Assembly (NCBI RefSeq): GCF_009770985.1
Contig: NZ_WSRW01000005.1
Coordinates: 51,469 to 115,468 of the forward strand
DNA: 64,000 bases
Direction: 5' to 3'
DNA from: Mucilaginibacter lacusdianchii
GTDB lineage: Bacteria; Bacteroidota; Bacteroidia; Sphingobacteriales; Sphingobacteriaceae
A program made the translations under genes and the position numbers. This document shows positions 1 through 8,087 of the stretch, piece by piece (position 1 is the stretch's first letter; each line of letters starts with the position of its first letter). Under the pieces are notes generated by a model that made no database searches, was not told the DNA's origin, and was given only the letters and a program-made list of their open reading frames with translations.

Positions 1-444
1 CTCCGGCTGCAGCAGCATATAGCTGAACATGCACCCCACGATGCTGCCCGAAGCGCCCGTCGCAGAATAATCAAAATCGTTTCGGTTGATAATCGTTGCC
101 ATTACCGCGCCGGCCAGCATGCTGCTCAAATAGATGATAAGGTAGCGCAGGCTTCCCGCGCCGACAGCGGTCCCCAGGTACTTTTCCAACGTCCCGCCGA
201 TAAAAAACAGCAGAACCTCATTGATCAGCAGGTGAACCACGTCATTGTGCACCAGATCGGCCGTAGCCCAGCGGTAGAACTGATGCTGTCGCCAGATCGT
301 CACCGGGTGCAGCAAGCATCTGAGGAAAAATCCGGGATCGAGCATTGCTATACAGCTATTGATGAGCACCAGCAGCATTATGAGCAGCGTAACGGGCATG
401 GTGGCAAGCGAATTTGTCAGTAATCGGATCGTCATCATAATCAT
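1..444 (-). CDS. Rhomboid-family intramembrane serine protease, partial (C-terminus cut by window edge)
   Basis: Reading the minus strand from the ATG at 444 gives 148 residues open to the window edge. Visible are an N-terminal membrane segment (about residues 15-34), the rhomboid signature HNDVVHLLIN at residues 66-75 followed by FIGGTLE, and the catalytic-serine motif GASG at 130-133 (Ser132). These align with the H..H...N and GxSG motifs of GlpG. Rhomboids cleave membrane-spanning substrates inside the bilayer. The second catalytic residue, a His in a later helix, lies outside the window, so activity cannot be judged. Nearby in-frame ATGs at 438 and 435 are alternative starts. The gene diverges from the exporter-like pair at 544-2629. 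The family call is firm; the substrate is unknown. Confidence 0.85.
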   Translation of the reverse strand, partial: MIMMTIRLLTNSLATMPVTLLIMLLVLINSCIAMLDPGFFLRCLLHPVTIWRQHQFYRWATADLVHNDVVHLLINEVLLFFIGGTLEKYLGTAVGAGSLRYLIIYLSSMLAGAVMATIINRNDFDYSATGASGSIVGCMFSYMLLQPE

Positions 445-472
445 TTCACGGTTGAAGTTCTATTAGCCTAAC

Positions 473-542
473 GAATAACTTATTCATGAGACTGATTGGC
501 AGTGTCCCGCAGCCGCCAGAAATTTACCTAAAAAATTTAGGT
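473..542. promoter_or_regulatory. Divergent control region with two short palindromes
   Basis: The 99-base gap between the divergent rhomboid and membrane-protein genes holds two perfect inverted repeats: GAATAA-C-TTATTC (473-485) and ACCTAAA-AAA-TTTAGGT (526-542). The second ends one base before the ATG at 544, so it would also cover the ribosome-binding region of that gene. Operator sites or a translation-blocking hairpin are both possible. No protein is identified that binds them. Confidence 0.4.
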
Positions 543-543
543 C

Positions 544-1185
544 ATGGAACACCCTATCAAGCCGGTACTGATCACCTCGGGCGTATTGCTCGGTACCTCT
601 TTTCTGCTCATCACGGTCACCCATCAGGTCATTTTAACACCGAACTTTTACGAAAAGAGCGGGCAGGCCCTGACCGCCGTCCCAGGACAGGATCTTTTGT
701 TATACGCCCGTTTGGAAAAATGGTTTTACATCTACCATGCGCTCTACTTGATGTTCAAGGTCGGTGCCATCACGCTGCTGCTTTATACCGCGCTGTTTCT
801 CCTCGGGCGGCAGGCATCTTTCCTTGCCCTAACTTCGGTCGTGATGGCAGCGGAGATGGTGTTTGTGCTGGGGGCGGCTGCCAAGGTCGTTTACTTTCAT
901 TACTATTATCCCCAGGGCACGCTGCTCGACTGGCACCGCGTCTATATCCTGTCCGTCCTGTCAGCTTTTCCAGATGCCCCTGCGGACTGGTACTACGCCC
1001 TGCAGACCGCCAACGTATTCGAGCTCGCTTACTGGGGTCTGCTGGTCATGGGCCTCCGCTGCATGATGCCGTTGCCTTTCGGGCAGGCGCTCCGGCTGGT
1101 GCTGCTTAGCTATGTGCCGGCCCTTGTCATTTGGATCTGTATTGTTTCTTTCTGCTCGCTGCTGCTGTTCCCGGAACTCGGCTGA
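544..1185 (+). CDS. Polytopic membrane protein of unknown function
   Basis: This 213-residue protein has about five hydrophobic stretches: roughly residues 8-28, 65-88, 92-115, 155-172 and 182-208. There is no signal-peptide cleavage pattern and no family I can name. It lies 34 bases upstream of the C39-peptidase membrane protein in the same direction, so the two are probably co-transcribed. It may be a partner subunit of that exporter-like protein, but this is inferred from position only. The ATG start sits directly after a palindrome (526-542). Longer reading frames overlapping it in other phases look like shadows: they are arginine-rich and lack the hydrophobic pattern. Confidence 0.6.
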   Translation: MEHPIKPVLITSGVLLGTSFLLITVTHQVILTPNFYEKSGQALTAVPGQDLLLYARLEKWFYIYHALYLMFKVGAITLLLYTALFLLGRQASFLALTSVVMAAEMVFVLGAAAKVVYFHYYYPQGTLLDWHRVYILSVLSAFPDAPADWYYALQTANVFELAYWGLLVMGLRCMMPLPFGQALRLVLLSYVPALVIWICIVSFCSLLLFPELG

Positions 1186-1219
1186 CCGTATTTGCCACTT
1201 TTCTAACTCTTGCGCTGAT

Positions 1220-2629
1220 ATGCTGAATTTGTGTCTGATCAAACGTTCCTTTATCCGGCAGTCTGCCGAAGATGACTGCGGCCGGGCCTGCCTGGCGATG
1301 ATTCTGCTGTATGCCGGAAGGCCGTCCGCCGTCCGCGAACTCGACCGCGTGCCCGTTCCGCCTGGCGGCTTTTCGCTGCTGGAGCTCAAAGACCTGGCGC
1401 GCAGTCACGGTCTGGATGCCCGTGTGGTTGTCGTGGATCCTCCCGCGCTGCGAAAAATTTCCTCGCCTTGCATCCTGCATACTTTGACCCCGATGCAGGA
1501 GCACCATTTCGAGGTATGTTATGGCGGCCGCGATAGCTGCGGGACCTTCCAGTACCTGGTGGCCGACCCGGCCTGCCAGGCAGGGTGGCAGCGCGAGGAA
1601 GAACTTCTCGGCCGCTGGCCGCTTCGTGCCGCCCTGTATTTTCCGGACATTAGCCCCGATCCGCAGGCTTTCGGCCGCCCGGGCTGGCGCGTTTTGTGGT
1701 CGTACCGGGCTTTTCCGCCGGGCTTGCTGCTCAGCGTACCCGTCCTTACCCTTCTGAGCGCGTTCGCTGGGGTTGCTGTTTCCTGGACGCTGCAGAAAGG
1801 CATGAGCGACAGCGCCATTCTACAGGGCCGCATCATCGCCGCCCTGCTGATCTTGCTGCTTTTGATCAGTTTCTCCCGCATCCTGATGAGCTACCTCCGC
1901 CAGCGTATCCTGCTGCGTATCGAGACCGATCTGCAGACCCGGCTGATGCAGCTGCTGACGGAGCGGCTTTTTCCAGGGAAGGAGGCGGCTGGGGAGGTCA
2001 TGTCCGCGGAAAGCGCAAGACCGATCTTGTTAGATATACAGCGGGTGAAATCCGCGCTGCTCACCTTGGTTTCAGTTGTTCTGCCCGACATCCTTTCCGC
2101 TGTATTCCTGATCGCGGTCGTAACCAGCTACGTGCCTGCCGCAGGTCTTGTCGAGCTGGCCTATATCGTTTTGACTGGGCTGATCCTGCTGGGTCGCCTG
2201 TTTCCTTTATCTTTTTCAATGACCAGGCTCCAGGCGCTGCACGCCTCGGCTGAAAATGTGTTGGTGAGGGACGTGAACCGCATAAAAGCTATCCGGATCG
2301 CAGGCCTCGAAGAGCAGCGCAAGGCGCTCCATCAGCAGAACCAGCAGCTGCATACAGCGCTGCGACACCGGTTCCTGCTGGGCCTGTCTCACGAGCTGCT
2401 CGGGCTGGAAGCCCTTGGTGCCTGCAGCGTAACGGCCGTCTGGGTGACCGGCCTGTACCAGCTCGCCCAAATGCAGATCAGCTACGCGATACTCATGACG
2501 ATCGTTATCCTAAGCTATATCCTGACGACCCTGGTTGCCCGCATGCAAAGCGCCCTTCTGGTGGTCGCCGAGGGGACAGACGCCGCCCTGCAGCTGCAAA
2601 GAACGCTTCAGGATTCACTTCAGCCTTAG
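1220..2629 (+). CDS. C39 peptidase fused to an ABC-exporter membrane domain, no ATPase domain
   Basis: The start is taken at ATG 1220 because the frame upstream overlaps the previous gene and is unrelated to the family; this gives 469 residues. The N-terminus carries a peptidase C39 core: Gln before DDCGRACLAM (catalytic Cys), HHFEV (His) and VADPA (Asp). C39 domains trim double-glycine leader peptides before export. From about residue 155 there are membrane helices and a coupling-type region resembling the membrane domain of peptidase-containing ABC transporters. The protein then stops, with no Walker A, signature or Walker B sequence. A complete PCAT exporter is about 700 residues, so the nucleotide-binding domain is either supplied elsewhere or lost. 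The clean stop and intact peptidase triad argue against recent decay. Confidence 0.75.
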   Translation: MLNLCLIKRSFIRQSAEDDCGRACLAMILLYAGRPSAVRELDRVPVPPGGFSLLELKDLARSHGLDARVVVVDPPALRKISSPCILHTLTPMQEHHFEVCYGGRDSCGTFQYLVADPACQAGWQREEELLGRWPLRAALYFPDISPDPQAFGRPGWRVLWSYRAFPPGLLLSVPVLTLLSAFAGVAVSWTLQKGMSDSAILQGRIIAALLILLLLISFSRILMSYLRQRILLRIETDLQTRLMQLLTERLFPGKEAAGEVMSAESARPILLDIQRVKSALLTLVSVVLPDILSAVFLIAVVTSYVPAAGLVELAYIVLTGLILLGRLFPLSFSMTRLQALHASAENVLVRDVNRIKAIRIAGLEEQRKALHQQNQQLHTALRHRFLLGLSHELLGLEALGACSVTAVWVTGLYQLAQMQISYAILMTIVILSYILTTLVARMQSALLVVAEGTDAALQLQRTLQDSLQP

Positions 2630-2729
2630 CAGGATGACTTTTACTGCGCTGTCGGTCCTGCCGCTTAGGCAACAGACAAGGGCACTGCTGTGCCAAGTTC
2701 TCCGGTAAGTAACATCTAACAAACATCAT

Positions 2730-3566
2730 ATGGAAACACCACTGGAACAAAGTTTACGCCGCCTGGAGGATGAACTCGAAGCGCTGGACCGGCTGGCGCC
2801 ACAGGAACGATATCCGCAGGCGCTCGCCCGCATTGATGCGGAACTGCATCGGTTCCGCCAATGGATCGAGGAGCATCCCTTTCAAAGTCAAGACGAAGAA
2901 ATTGCGTTCTTCAAGAACCTCCGGCCCCGCATTCTGGCATTTCGTATCGAAGAAGCCATGCGTTATAATCTAATGATGAATCAGCCCATCGGAACCACCA
3001 AGGTCGTGAGCAGGTACTTGGAAGAAATCCTGGAAGGATTGCAGAGCTTCTTTCGTTTGCACAGCTTCTATTATCAGTACTATAAAAATGGTTTTCAGGA
3101 GCTGGACCATCTGTATTTTGTGCAAGCAGAACCGGCCACCCGGCTGCCGGTTCCGGAAGTGACCGACCAGGCCGGCCCCTTGCTTCCCCCCATGAGCAGT
3201 CTTTTTGCCCGGTTCATGGCCTACGAACGGCTGCAGGTGCATATCACCCGCCGGCTGGGTGCCATGCAAGCAGGGCGGGAGTTGCCTGTAGAACAGACGG
3301 ACGCTGACCGGCTCCGCTGGACCGGTGAAATACTGGCCATCGTCGAGGTGATCTACGGGCTTTGGCTGACCGGACAGCTCAACCACGGTAATGCCAGCTT
3401 GAATCATATCGTCAGGTGGTTTGAGGTTCATCTGGAAGTTTCCATCGGCGTTCCGCAGCGCCAGTTCGCCAAGATTGAGCGCCGGAAGCGTTACAGTTCC
3501 ACCAAATTCTTAGACCACATGAAAAATGCTATCCAGCAGAAGCTGGACGAAGATCACGGGGCCTGA
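2730..3566 (+). CDS. rteC: RteC-family ICE excision/transfer regulator
   Basis: This 278-residue protein matches the RteC family in length and layout. It has an N-terminal helical domain with FFKNLRPRILAFR near residue 52, and a C-terminal winged-helix-like part ending in QFAKIERRKRYSSTKFLDHM. The C-terminal 'R-RK--R-TKFLD' pattern is characteristic of RteC. In CTnDOT, RteC activates the excision operon after induction by RteAB; here no RteAB pair is visible in the window. The gene stands alone between the exporter-like pair and the mobilization genes, followed by a 580-base gap with two palindromes that could be its targets. A good start is the ATG at 2730. Confidence 0.85.
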   Translation: METPLEQSLRRLEDELEALDRLAPQERYPQALARIDAELHRFRQWIEEHPFQSQDEEIAFFKNLRPRILAFRIEEAMRYNLMMNQPIGTTKVVSRYLEEILEGLQSFFRLHSFYYQYYKNGFQELDHLYFVQAEPATRLPVPEVTDQAGPLLPPMSSLFARFMAYERLQVHITRRLGAMQAGRELPVEQTDADRLRWTGEILAIVEVIYGLWLTGQLNHGNASLNHIVRWFEVHLEVSIGVPQRQFAKIERRKRYSSTKFLDHMKNAIQQKLDEDHGA

Positions 3567-4150
3567 CGCGTCGCTGCTTTTACGGAAAACAGCAAATCTT
3601 GCAGCAGTTGACCCGCCTTCGCCGGGCTTCCTGAACGAAAGCGCTTCCAAAACCCTTTTGGGGTAGTACCCCAAAACTACCCCAAGAGGGTGACTTTTTG
3701 ATCCGCAATCATTGCTCTCCCCTCCGGGCAGCTGCACCAAAACAGTTTTCTTGCGTTCAAGCCCGCTTTTCTTGCCAAGTTTTTGCCTCCTGCGGCCGGA
3801 ATTGGCGCCTGAAATTAATTGAAATTTATTTTGGGGTACTACCCCAAAGCTCCTCCAATAACCTTCGCCGATACCTGCAATTTTGATCCCGGTGACCGTG
3901 CCATATCCGTTGGCACTGCACACCAAGAACCTTGGATCCGCCGTGCGGGACCAGGCCGTTCTTTGACATCGGGGGATGAAGCATTATCCTGCTAGCACCA
4001 GGAAATTTCGCGAAGGTGAGCGTCAAGCCGCAATATACCGAAAGCGCGAAGGCAGGCCTGCGGGCCCGTATTGTAGAATACGACGTGAGTAATCCCGAAC
4101 TAACTGCCGGCTGAAGTGCATTGTACGGGATCGTTCCCCGCAGCCGGCGC
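3567..4150. promoter_or_regulatory. Intergenic region between rteC and the mobilization genes, with two matching palindromes
   Basis: No convincing gene is seen in these 584 bases. Two near-identical perfect palindromes stand out: TTGGGGTA-G-TACCCCAA at 3658-3674 (arms extend to 3656-3676) and TTGGGGTA-C-TACCCCAA at 3831-3847 (arms extend to 3830-3848). They differ only in the central base and lie 173 bases apart. An extra half-site TACCCCAA follows the first at 3678-3685. Such paired operators suggest a dimeric DNA-binding protein and possibly looping. RteC, encoded just upstream, is the nearest candidate. In CTnDOT the corresponding area also holds the excision genes and a regulatory small RNA, which I cannot identify here. 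Confidence 0.6.
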
Positions 4151-4468
4151 ATGAAAACAATCAGTAAAAAACTACAAAAGCGGCTGAGCGCCGCCTCCGC
4201 GAAATTAGAAATTGTCGTGACAGCGCTTGAAGCCAGCACCGAGGGGCCGTACCTGTCCCGCGGGGAAGCCTATGAGCTGTATGGTAAGGAGCAGGTCAAA
4301 ACCTGGCTACAGCAGCAGCTCGTCAAGATGGAACATCCCGGCAAGCCCGGGCCTATCCGCATGCATAAGCTGTGGCTGGATTCACTGCCGGTTCTGGCAG
4401 AGATGGAATCCTGTCTCCAGGCAATCCTTGCAGAGCTGGAACCGAAGCCTAAGAAAGTGAAACTTTAA
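4151..4468 (+). CDS. Small protein of unknown function upstream of the primase
   Basis: This 105-residue protein starts at ATG 4151; an in-frame start 30 bases earlier is possible. It is basic at both ends (begins MKTISKKLQKR, ends with KPKKVKL). It contains a segment YLSRGEAYELYGKEQVKTW at about residues 36-54 that resembles the helix-turn-helix opening of excisionase-like proteins. I do not recognise a family. It lies 11 bases before the primase gene in the same direction, at the head of the mobilization block, so a DNA-binding or relaxosome accessory role is plausible but unproven. Confidence 0.55.
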   Translation: MKTISKKLQKRLSAASAKLEIVVTALEASTEGPYLSRGEAYELYGKEQVKTWLQQQLVKMEHPGKPGPIRMHKLWLDSLPVLAEMESCLQAILAELEPKPKKVKL

Positions 4469-4479
4469 TCATCCGTTAT

Positions 4480-5421
4480 ATGAGCCTATTAAACATTGTG
4501 AAGGAATTGAAGGAAACCGCCTCGCTGGTTGGTTTACTTGACCGCCTGGGCTATCAGCCTGTACCTAAGCACGGCCGCGAAGCGATGTATGTCAGCATGC
4601 TGCGAGATAACGATCGCAGCCCTTCGCTCAGCGTCAACGAGGTGCTGGGCGTCTGGTATGATCACGGCAGCGGCAAAGGTGGCAATATCATCGATTTCGG
4701 CCTGGCCTACTGGCCTCAGCTTACTTTCGGGGAGGTGGTGGCCAAGCTGCAGGAAACACTCTCCGGCGAGCGAAGCATCCCCCGCGAAAAGCGTCCCCGA
4801 TTAGCCGTTAAGATCCCAACTTACAAAGTAAATGAGATCAAACCGCTGGGTACCCATCCGGCTATCACCGATTACCTCACGCGCCGCGGCATCTATCCGG
4901 CTGCCCGGCATTATCTTCAGGAAGTCTATTATCAAATCGATGATGGAAAAGGGGGGCGCCGGAAGTACTTTGCCGCCGGGTGGCAGAACGAGCTGCAGTC
5001 CTGGGAAGTGCGGAACCGGTTTTTCAAAGGCTGCATGGGGCTCAAGGGGATATCCTTTCTGCCGGGGGATAGCCGCCGCCTGTCGGTTTTTGAGGGCTTC
5101 ATGGATTTTTTGAGCTGGAAGACTGAACAGCCCGGTGATGATCACAGCGTTATCGTGCTGAACTCGACTACCCTGCTGCAAGAGGCGATTCGTAAAGCCA
5201 TCAGCTTTCCTTCTATTGACATCTATTTTGATTTGGACAAGACAGGAACGCAGGCTACCCGGGAATTTTTAACCCGCTTACCTTATGCCACTGACCGATC
5301 GGCGGCGTACAAGGGCTACAACGATTATAATGCCAAGCTCGAAGCCGGCGCCGCAATGGGAGAAGCGAAAGCGGCTGCATCCGGTATCTTTGACCGGGTG
5401 CGGGTCCCGTTCAGCAGGTGA
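4480..5421 (+). CDS. CHC2-like / Toprim-domain DNA primase of a mobile element
   Basis: The 313-residue protein has the layout of the small primases found next to mob genes in Bacteroidota elements. An N-terminal CHC2-like region contains the DRSPSLSVNE and GVWYDHGSGKGGNIIDF motifs (about residues 45-75), but the usual zinc-binding Cys/His set is largely missing. A C-terminal Toprim-like domain has VFEGFMDFLS (about 205-214), VIVLNSTTLL and IDIYFDLDKTGTQATREF, with the acidic residues of Toprim conserved. Such primases prime complementary-strand synthesis after transfer or during element replication. It precedes the candidate oriT and the mobilization genes in the same direction. Confidence 0.8.
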   Translation: MSLLNIVKELKETASLVGLLDRLGYQPVPKHGREAMYVSMLRDNDRSPSLSVNEVLGVWYDHGSGKGGNIIDFGLAYWPQLTFGEVVAKLQETLSGERSIPREKRPRLAVKIPTYKVNEIKPLGTHPAITDYLTRRGIYPAARHYLQEVYYQIDDGKGGRRKYFAAGWQNELQSWEVRNRFFKGCMGLKGISFLPGDSRRLSVFEGFMDFLSWKTEQPGDDHSVIVLNSTTLLQEAIRKAISFPSIDIYFDLDKTGTQATREFLTRLPYATDRSAAYKGYNDYNAKLEAGAAMGEAKAAASGIFDRVRVPFSR

Positions 5422-5457
5422 GCATCGCGAAAAACTTTCCGTCGGGAGGTGATGCAT

Positions 5458-5560
5458 AAGGCGTATCGCCTTGTGTTTTTGGGACGGCAAGATGTCTTTT
5501 TGTTACACCAAAAGTATCTTGCCCGCCGGGGGAAACAAAAAACTCGCGACTCGTTTTTTT
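5458..5560. other. Candidate origin of transfer (oriT)
   Basis: The gap between the primase stop and the mob accessory gene is rich in inverted repeats. A short hairpin AAGGCG-TAT-CGCCTT lies at 5458-5472. A longer imperfect hairpin spans 5487-5522, with outer arms GCAAGAT and ATCTTGC, inner arms around CTTTT and AAAAG, and loop near TTACAC. Its right arm reads TATCTTGC (5515-5522), one base different from the IncP-type nick-region sequence TATCCTG|C. Position directly upstream of a ribbon-helix-helix accessory gene and a MOBP-like relaxase is the standard oriT location. The sequence features are seen; the oriT role is inferred. Confidence 0.5.
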
Positions 5561-5983
5561 ATGGGAGAATCTAAGAAGCGGACCGGGCGCCGCCCGCTCA
5601 CGGAAGGTAAAAAGTCCAGATTCGTCAACGTGCGGTTCACAGAGAAGGAAATGGAGCTGTTGGAACGGATGGAAAAGGAACTGGGACTTTCCCGTACGGA
5701 ATTCATTCGCCAGCGGGCGCTATCAAATGTGGAGATTATCCTGATCAACTCAAAAGAACTAATCGCCGCGCTGGACCAGCTCGGTCGGGAAACGGGGTAT
5801 ATCGGGCACAATATCAATCAGCTTGCCCGGCACGCCAATACGCTCCATCTTCAAAGCCGGCTGAGCGAGAACGTGATCCGTGACTTCAATCAGCTGTTTG
5901 AGCAGTACCTGGTGCAGCAGCAAAAACTAGACATCGTGATGAGAAAGCTGATGCGTTTACCTGCCAGCCGTAAGATGCATTGA
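5561..5983 (+). CDS. Ribbon-helix-helix mobilization accessory protein (MobC-like)
   Basis: Start chosen at ATG 5561, because upstream in-frame sequence runs through the candidate oriT; this gives 140 residues. The N-terminus is basic and then shows a ribbon-helix-helix DNA-binding domain: FVNVRFTEKEMELLERMEK, then GLSRTEFIRQRAL at residues 44-56. The C-terminal half has the MobC-family signature GHNINQLARHAN at about residues 85-96. Proteins of this kind bind oriT and help the relaxase open the nick site. The gene follows the candidate oriT directly, and the relaxase comes about 480 bases later in the same direction. Usually the two are adjacent or overlapping, so this long spacer is unusual. 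Confidence 0.8.
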   Translation: MGESKKRTGRRPLTEGKKSRFVNVRFTEKEMELLERMEKELGLSRTEFIRQRALSNVEIILINSKELIAALDQLGRETGYIGHNINQLARHANTLHLQSRLSENVIRDFNQLFEQYLVQQQKLDIVMRKLMRLPASRKMH

Positions 5984-6464
5984 TCTGCAGGTCCGGCGAT
6001 ATGCAGATACATGGTTATTGGTTTACCCGGATCCATCGTTCACCAGATAGCCCGTTATTGGGATAAATCGCTATGGCGATCGCCAGTTAGCTCATTATAC
6101 AGGTAGGCTGTTCCGCCGCTCCAATGTTCACCGGTTATCCCTTTATATCGATACCTAAATCACTTGGTACGCCGATCTTCCGATGGTGCGATATACTGCA
6201 CTAACGCACTATTGCAATAAAGTCATTCAGGTACACAGCACAACTGTTATTTCTTTACGTGGATCTTCCGATAGCTTGGTGATCGGCTCTGTTGCTGCCC
6301 GGCTGCGCCGCGGTCCAGCTCCGCCGGTATACAGATATCCTGATATACCGTTGTCTGCGGTTTGCACGTCAACGCGCATCATTCCCGCTGTTACAACATT
6401 TGGGCGAAATTCCTCTATTTAAATATTAGTGGGCCACCCCAGGCTCTATATGCCTTATAGCTTT
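5984..6464. promoter_or_regulatory. Unusually long non-coding spacer between mob accessory gene and relaxase
   Basis: No supported gene is seen in about 480 bases. Present are an inverted repeat ATCTGCA...TGCAGAT (5983-6008), just after the accessory gene's stop; a perfect 12-bp palindrome TGGCGATCGCCA (6074-6085); an 11-bp direct repeat GATCTTCCGAT at 6174-6184 and 6262-6272; and an inverted repeat CGGTATA...TATACCG (6325-6350). The density of repeats suggests a structured RNA or protein-binding region controlling the relaxase, or part of the transfer origin. Short open frames here have no recognisable features. Confidence 0.45.
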
Positions 6465-7451
6465 ATGATCGTCAAAATTTTGCCTAAGTCCTCGGCCGGG
6501 TTTGCCGGAGTGACCTATAACACGGATAAGATCGACCGTAACCAAGGCGAGCTGATGCAGGCGGCTAATTTTGGTGCGCTTGAGGGATTAGGTCGGCTGC
6601 GGCCGCAGGATTACATCAACTACCTGCAGCTGATTTCCTCACAGAACAAACGCGTCACCCAGCCGCAATTCCATGTAGTATTTTCCTCAAAAGGAGACTT
6701 GTACACCAAAGAGGAGCTGGCCGGTACGGCGGTTAAATGGCTCGGCGAAATGGGTTACGGTGAGCAGCCTTACCTCATTATCTTTCATCAGGATACGGCG
6801 CATAATCATGCGCATGCCGTCACCTCCAGGGTGGACAAAGGGGGTAAGAAGATCAATAGCGCCTTTGAGAAGGTCCGGGCGCAGCAGATGCTGGCCCGGG
6901 TGCTGGGCTTTGAATTTGCGCAAAGCTACCAGATCAGCACCAAAGCGCAATTCTATTTATTACTCGAGCGAGCCGGATATGCCGGGAAAGACTTTGATGA
7001 GCAGAAATTGCAGGCTTTGGTGAACAAACACCTGCCCGACAAGGCGCGGGCAGCGCAGATCCGCAGCTGGTTTGAAGCGTACCGGCAGCAACCGGATTTC
7101 GCGAATTTGATGCGGCAGCATTTTCAGCTGGATATCATTTTTCATTCAGCAGAGGGCAGGCAGCCGTACGGCTATACGGTCATTGATCATCAAACGCGTC
7201 AGGTGTTTAAAGGCAGCGAAATCCTGAATTTAAAACATCTGCTGTCCGCCGGTCTGACCGTAAGGCAATCGCTTGTTGGGGAAAGCCTGGTACCCTTGGT
7301 CTGGAATGCAACAGCACCAGCTGCGACAGCGCCTGAAACGCCCGCACCGGTTTATGTTCGTCCGGTTTCCATTGCTGCCGACATTGATGATGAGGCGATC
7401 CTGGGCCGCAACCGGCGCCGTAAACGAAAAGCCAGAACCAATACCCGCTAA
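6465..7451 (+). CDS. Relaxase / mobilization endonuclease, MOBP-like
   Basis: The start is set at ATG 6465, so that the protein begins MIVKILPKS like other Bacteroidota relaxases; this gives 328 residues. The relaxase motif III HQDTAHNHAHAVTSRVD is at about residues 111-127 and supplies the metal-binding histidines (HxDxxHxHxH). The N-terminal region, with FAGVTYNTDKI, should contain the catalytic tyrosine (a YN pair near residue 19). The enzyme nicks oriT and pilots the strand into the recipient. The C-terminal part is proline- and alanine-rich and ends in a basic tail RRRKRKARTNTR. It lies 12 bases upstream of parA in the same direction. Confidence 0.9.
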   Translation: MIVKILPKSSAGFAGVTYNTDKIDRNQGELMQAANFGALEGLGRLRPQDYINYLQLISSQNKRVTQPQFHVVFSSKGDLYTKEELAGTAVKWLGEMGYGEQPYLIIFHQDTAHNHAHAVTSRVDKGGKKINSAFEKVRAQQMLARVLGFEFAQSYQISTKAQFYLLLERAGYAGKDFDEQKLQALVNKHLPDKARAAQIRSWFEAYRQQPDFANLMRQHFQLDIIFHSAEGRQPYGYTVIDHQTRQVFKGSEILNLKHLLSAGLTVRQSLVGESLVPLVWNATAPAATAPETPAPVYVRPVSIAADIDDEAILGRNRRRKRKARTNTR

Positions 7452-7463
7452 TACAAATTAATT

Positions 7464-8087
7464 ATGAACTATTTATTCGGAAACCAAAAGGGCGGCGTCG
7501 GAAAGAGCACCCTCACCGTACTATCTGCCAATTTCCTGACGCTGGCCAGGGACCGGGAGGCCACGATCATTGATATGGATTACCAGCAGTCCATTGCCCA
7601 GAAATTTGACAAGGCCAAGGTGCTGGAAAACGCAGAGCCTTATGAGGTGCTGCCATCTACGCTGGAAACGTATCCCGTCCTGCACAATGTACTGAGCAAA
7701 AACAAAGGCCATGCGGTACTCATCGACCTGCCCGGCAAGCTTGACGATGACGGCCTGATCCCGGTTTTTCAGTCTGCGGATATCATGATCTGTCCGTTCT
7801 CCTACGACGAGTTTACGTATGAATCTACGGTACTTTTCACCGTGGTCTTCAAGCGGATTAACCCGAAAGCGAAGATATTCTTTATTCCCAACCGGATAAA
7901 GGCTAATGTGAAATTCGAGATCATGCAGGATGTGAATGAGCAACTGGCCAAGTTTGGGCCCATTACACCGGTCATACCTGACCGCATCGACTTCCAGCGC
8001 ATCAGCACCTTTCATACGCCCTTGTCCCTGTTGCCACTGGTAACACCTGTATTCGACCCCATCTTTCAAAGCTTATGGAAAACCTGA
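7464..8087 (+). CDS. ParA-family ATPase at the head of the tra operon (TraA-like)
   Basis: The 207-residue protein has a deviant Walker A KGGVGKST at residues 9-16, preceded by the typical YLFGNQ start. IIDMDYQQS (Walker A' region) follows near 35, and AVLIDLPGK (Walker B region) near 84. ParA-like ATPases at this position in Bacteroides conjugative transposons are called TraA and probably position the element or the transfer machinery. It overlaps the next gene by 13 bases, so the two are likely translationally coupled. No adjacent classic ParB is present; the following small protein is the possible partner. Confidence 0.85.
   Translation: MNYLFGNQKGGVGKSTLTVLSANFLTLARDREATIIDMDYQQSIAQKFDKAKVLENAEPYEVLPSTLETYPVLHNVLSKNKGHAVLIDLPGKLDDDGLIPVFQSADIMICPFSYDEFTYESTVLFTVVFKRINPKAKIFFIPNRIKANVKFEIMQDVNEQLAKFGPITPVIPDRIDFQRISTFHTPLSLLPLVTPVFDPIFQSLWKT

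Noticed and set aside
486..1109. Overlapping plus-strand frame of 207 codons at the membrane-protein gene
   Set aside because: It is arginine/proline-rich and lacks the membrane pattern of the frame at 544-1185, so it is a shadow.
3510..4239. Minus-strand frames over the rteC-primase gap
   Set aside because: They cover the palindromes, overlap each other and show no domain or start signal.
6183..6422. Small gene in the spacer before the relaxase
   Set aside because: Its composition is not protein-like, and it contains the 11-bp direct repeat and the inverted repeats that better fit a non-coding role.
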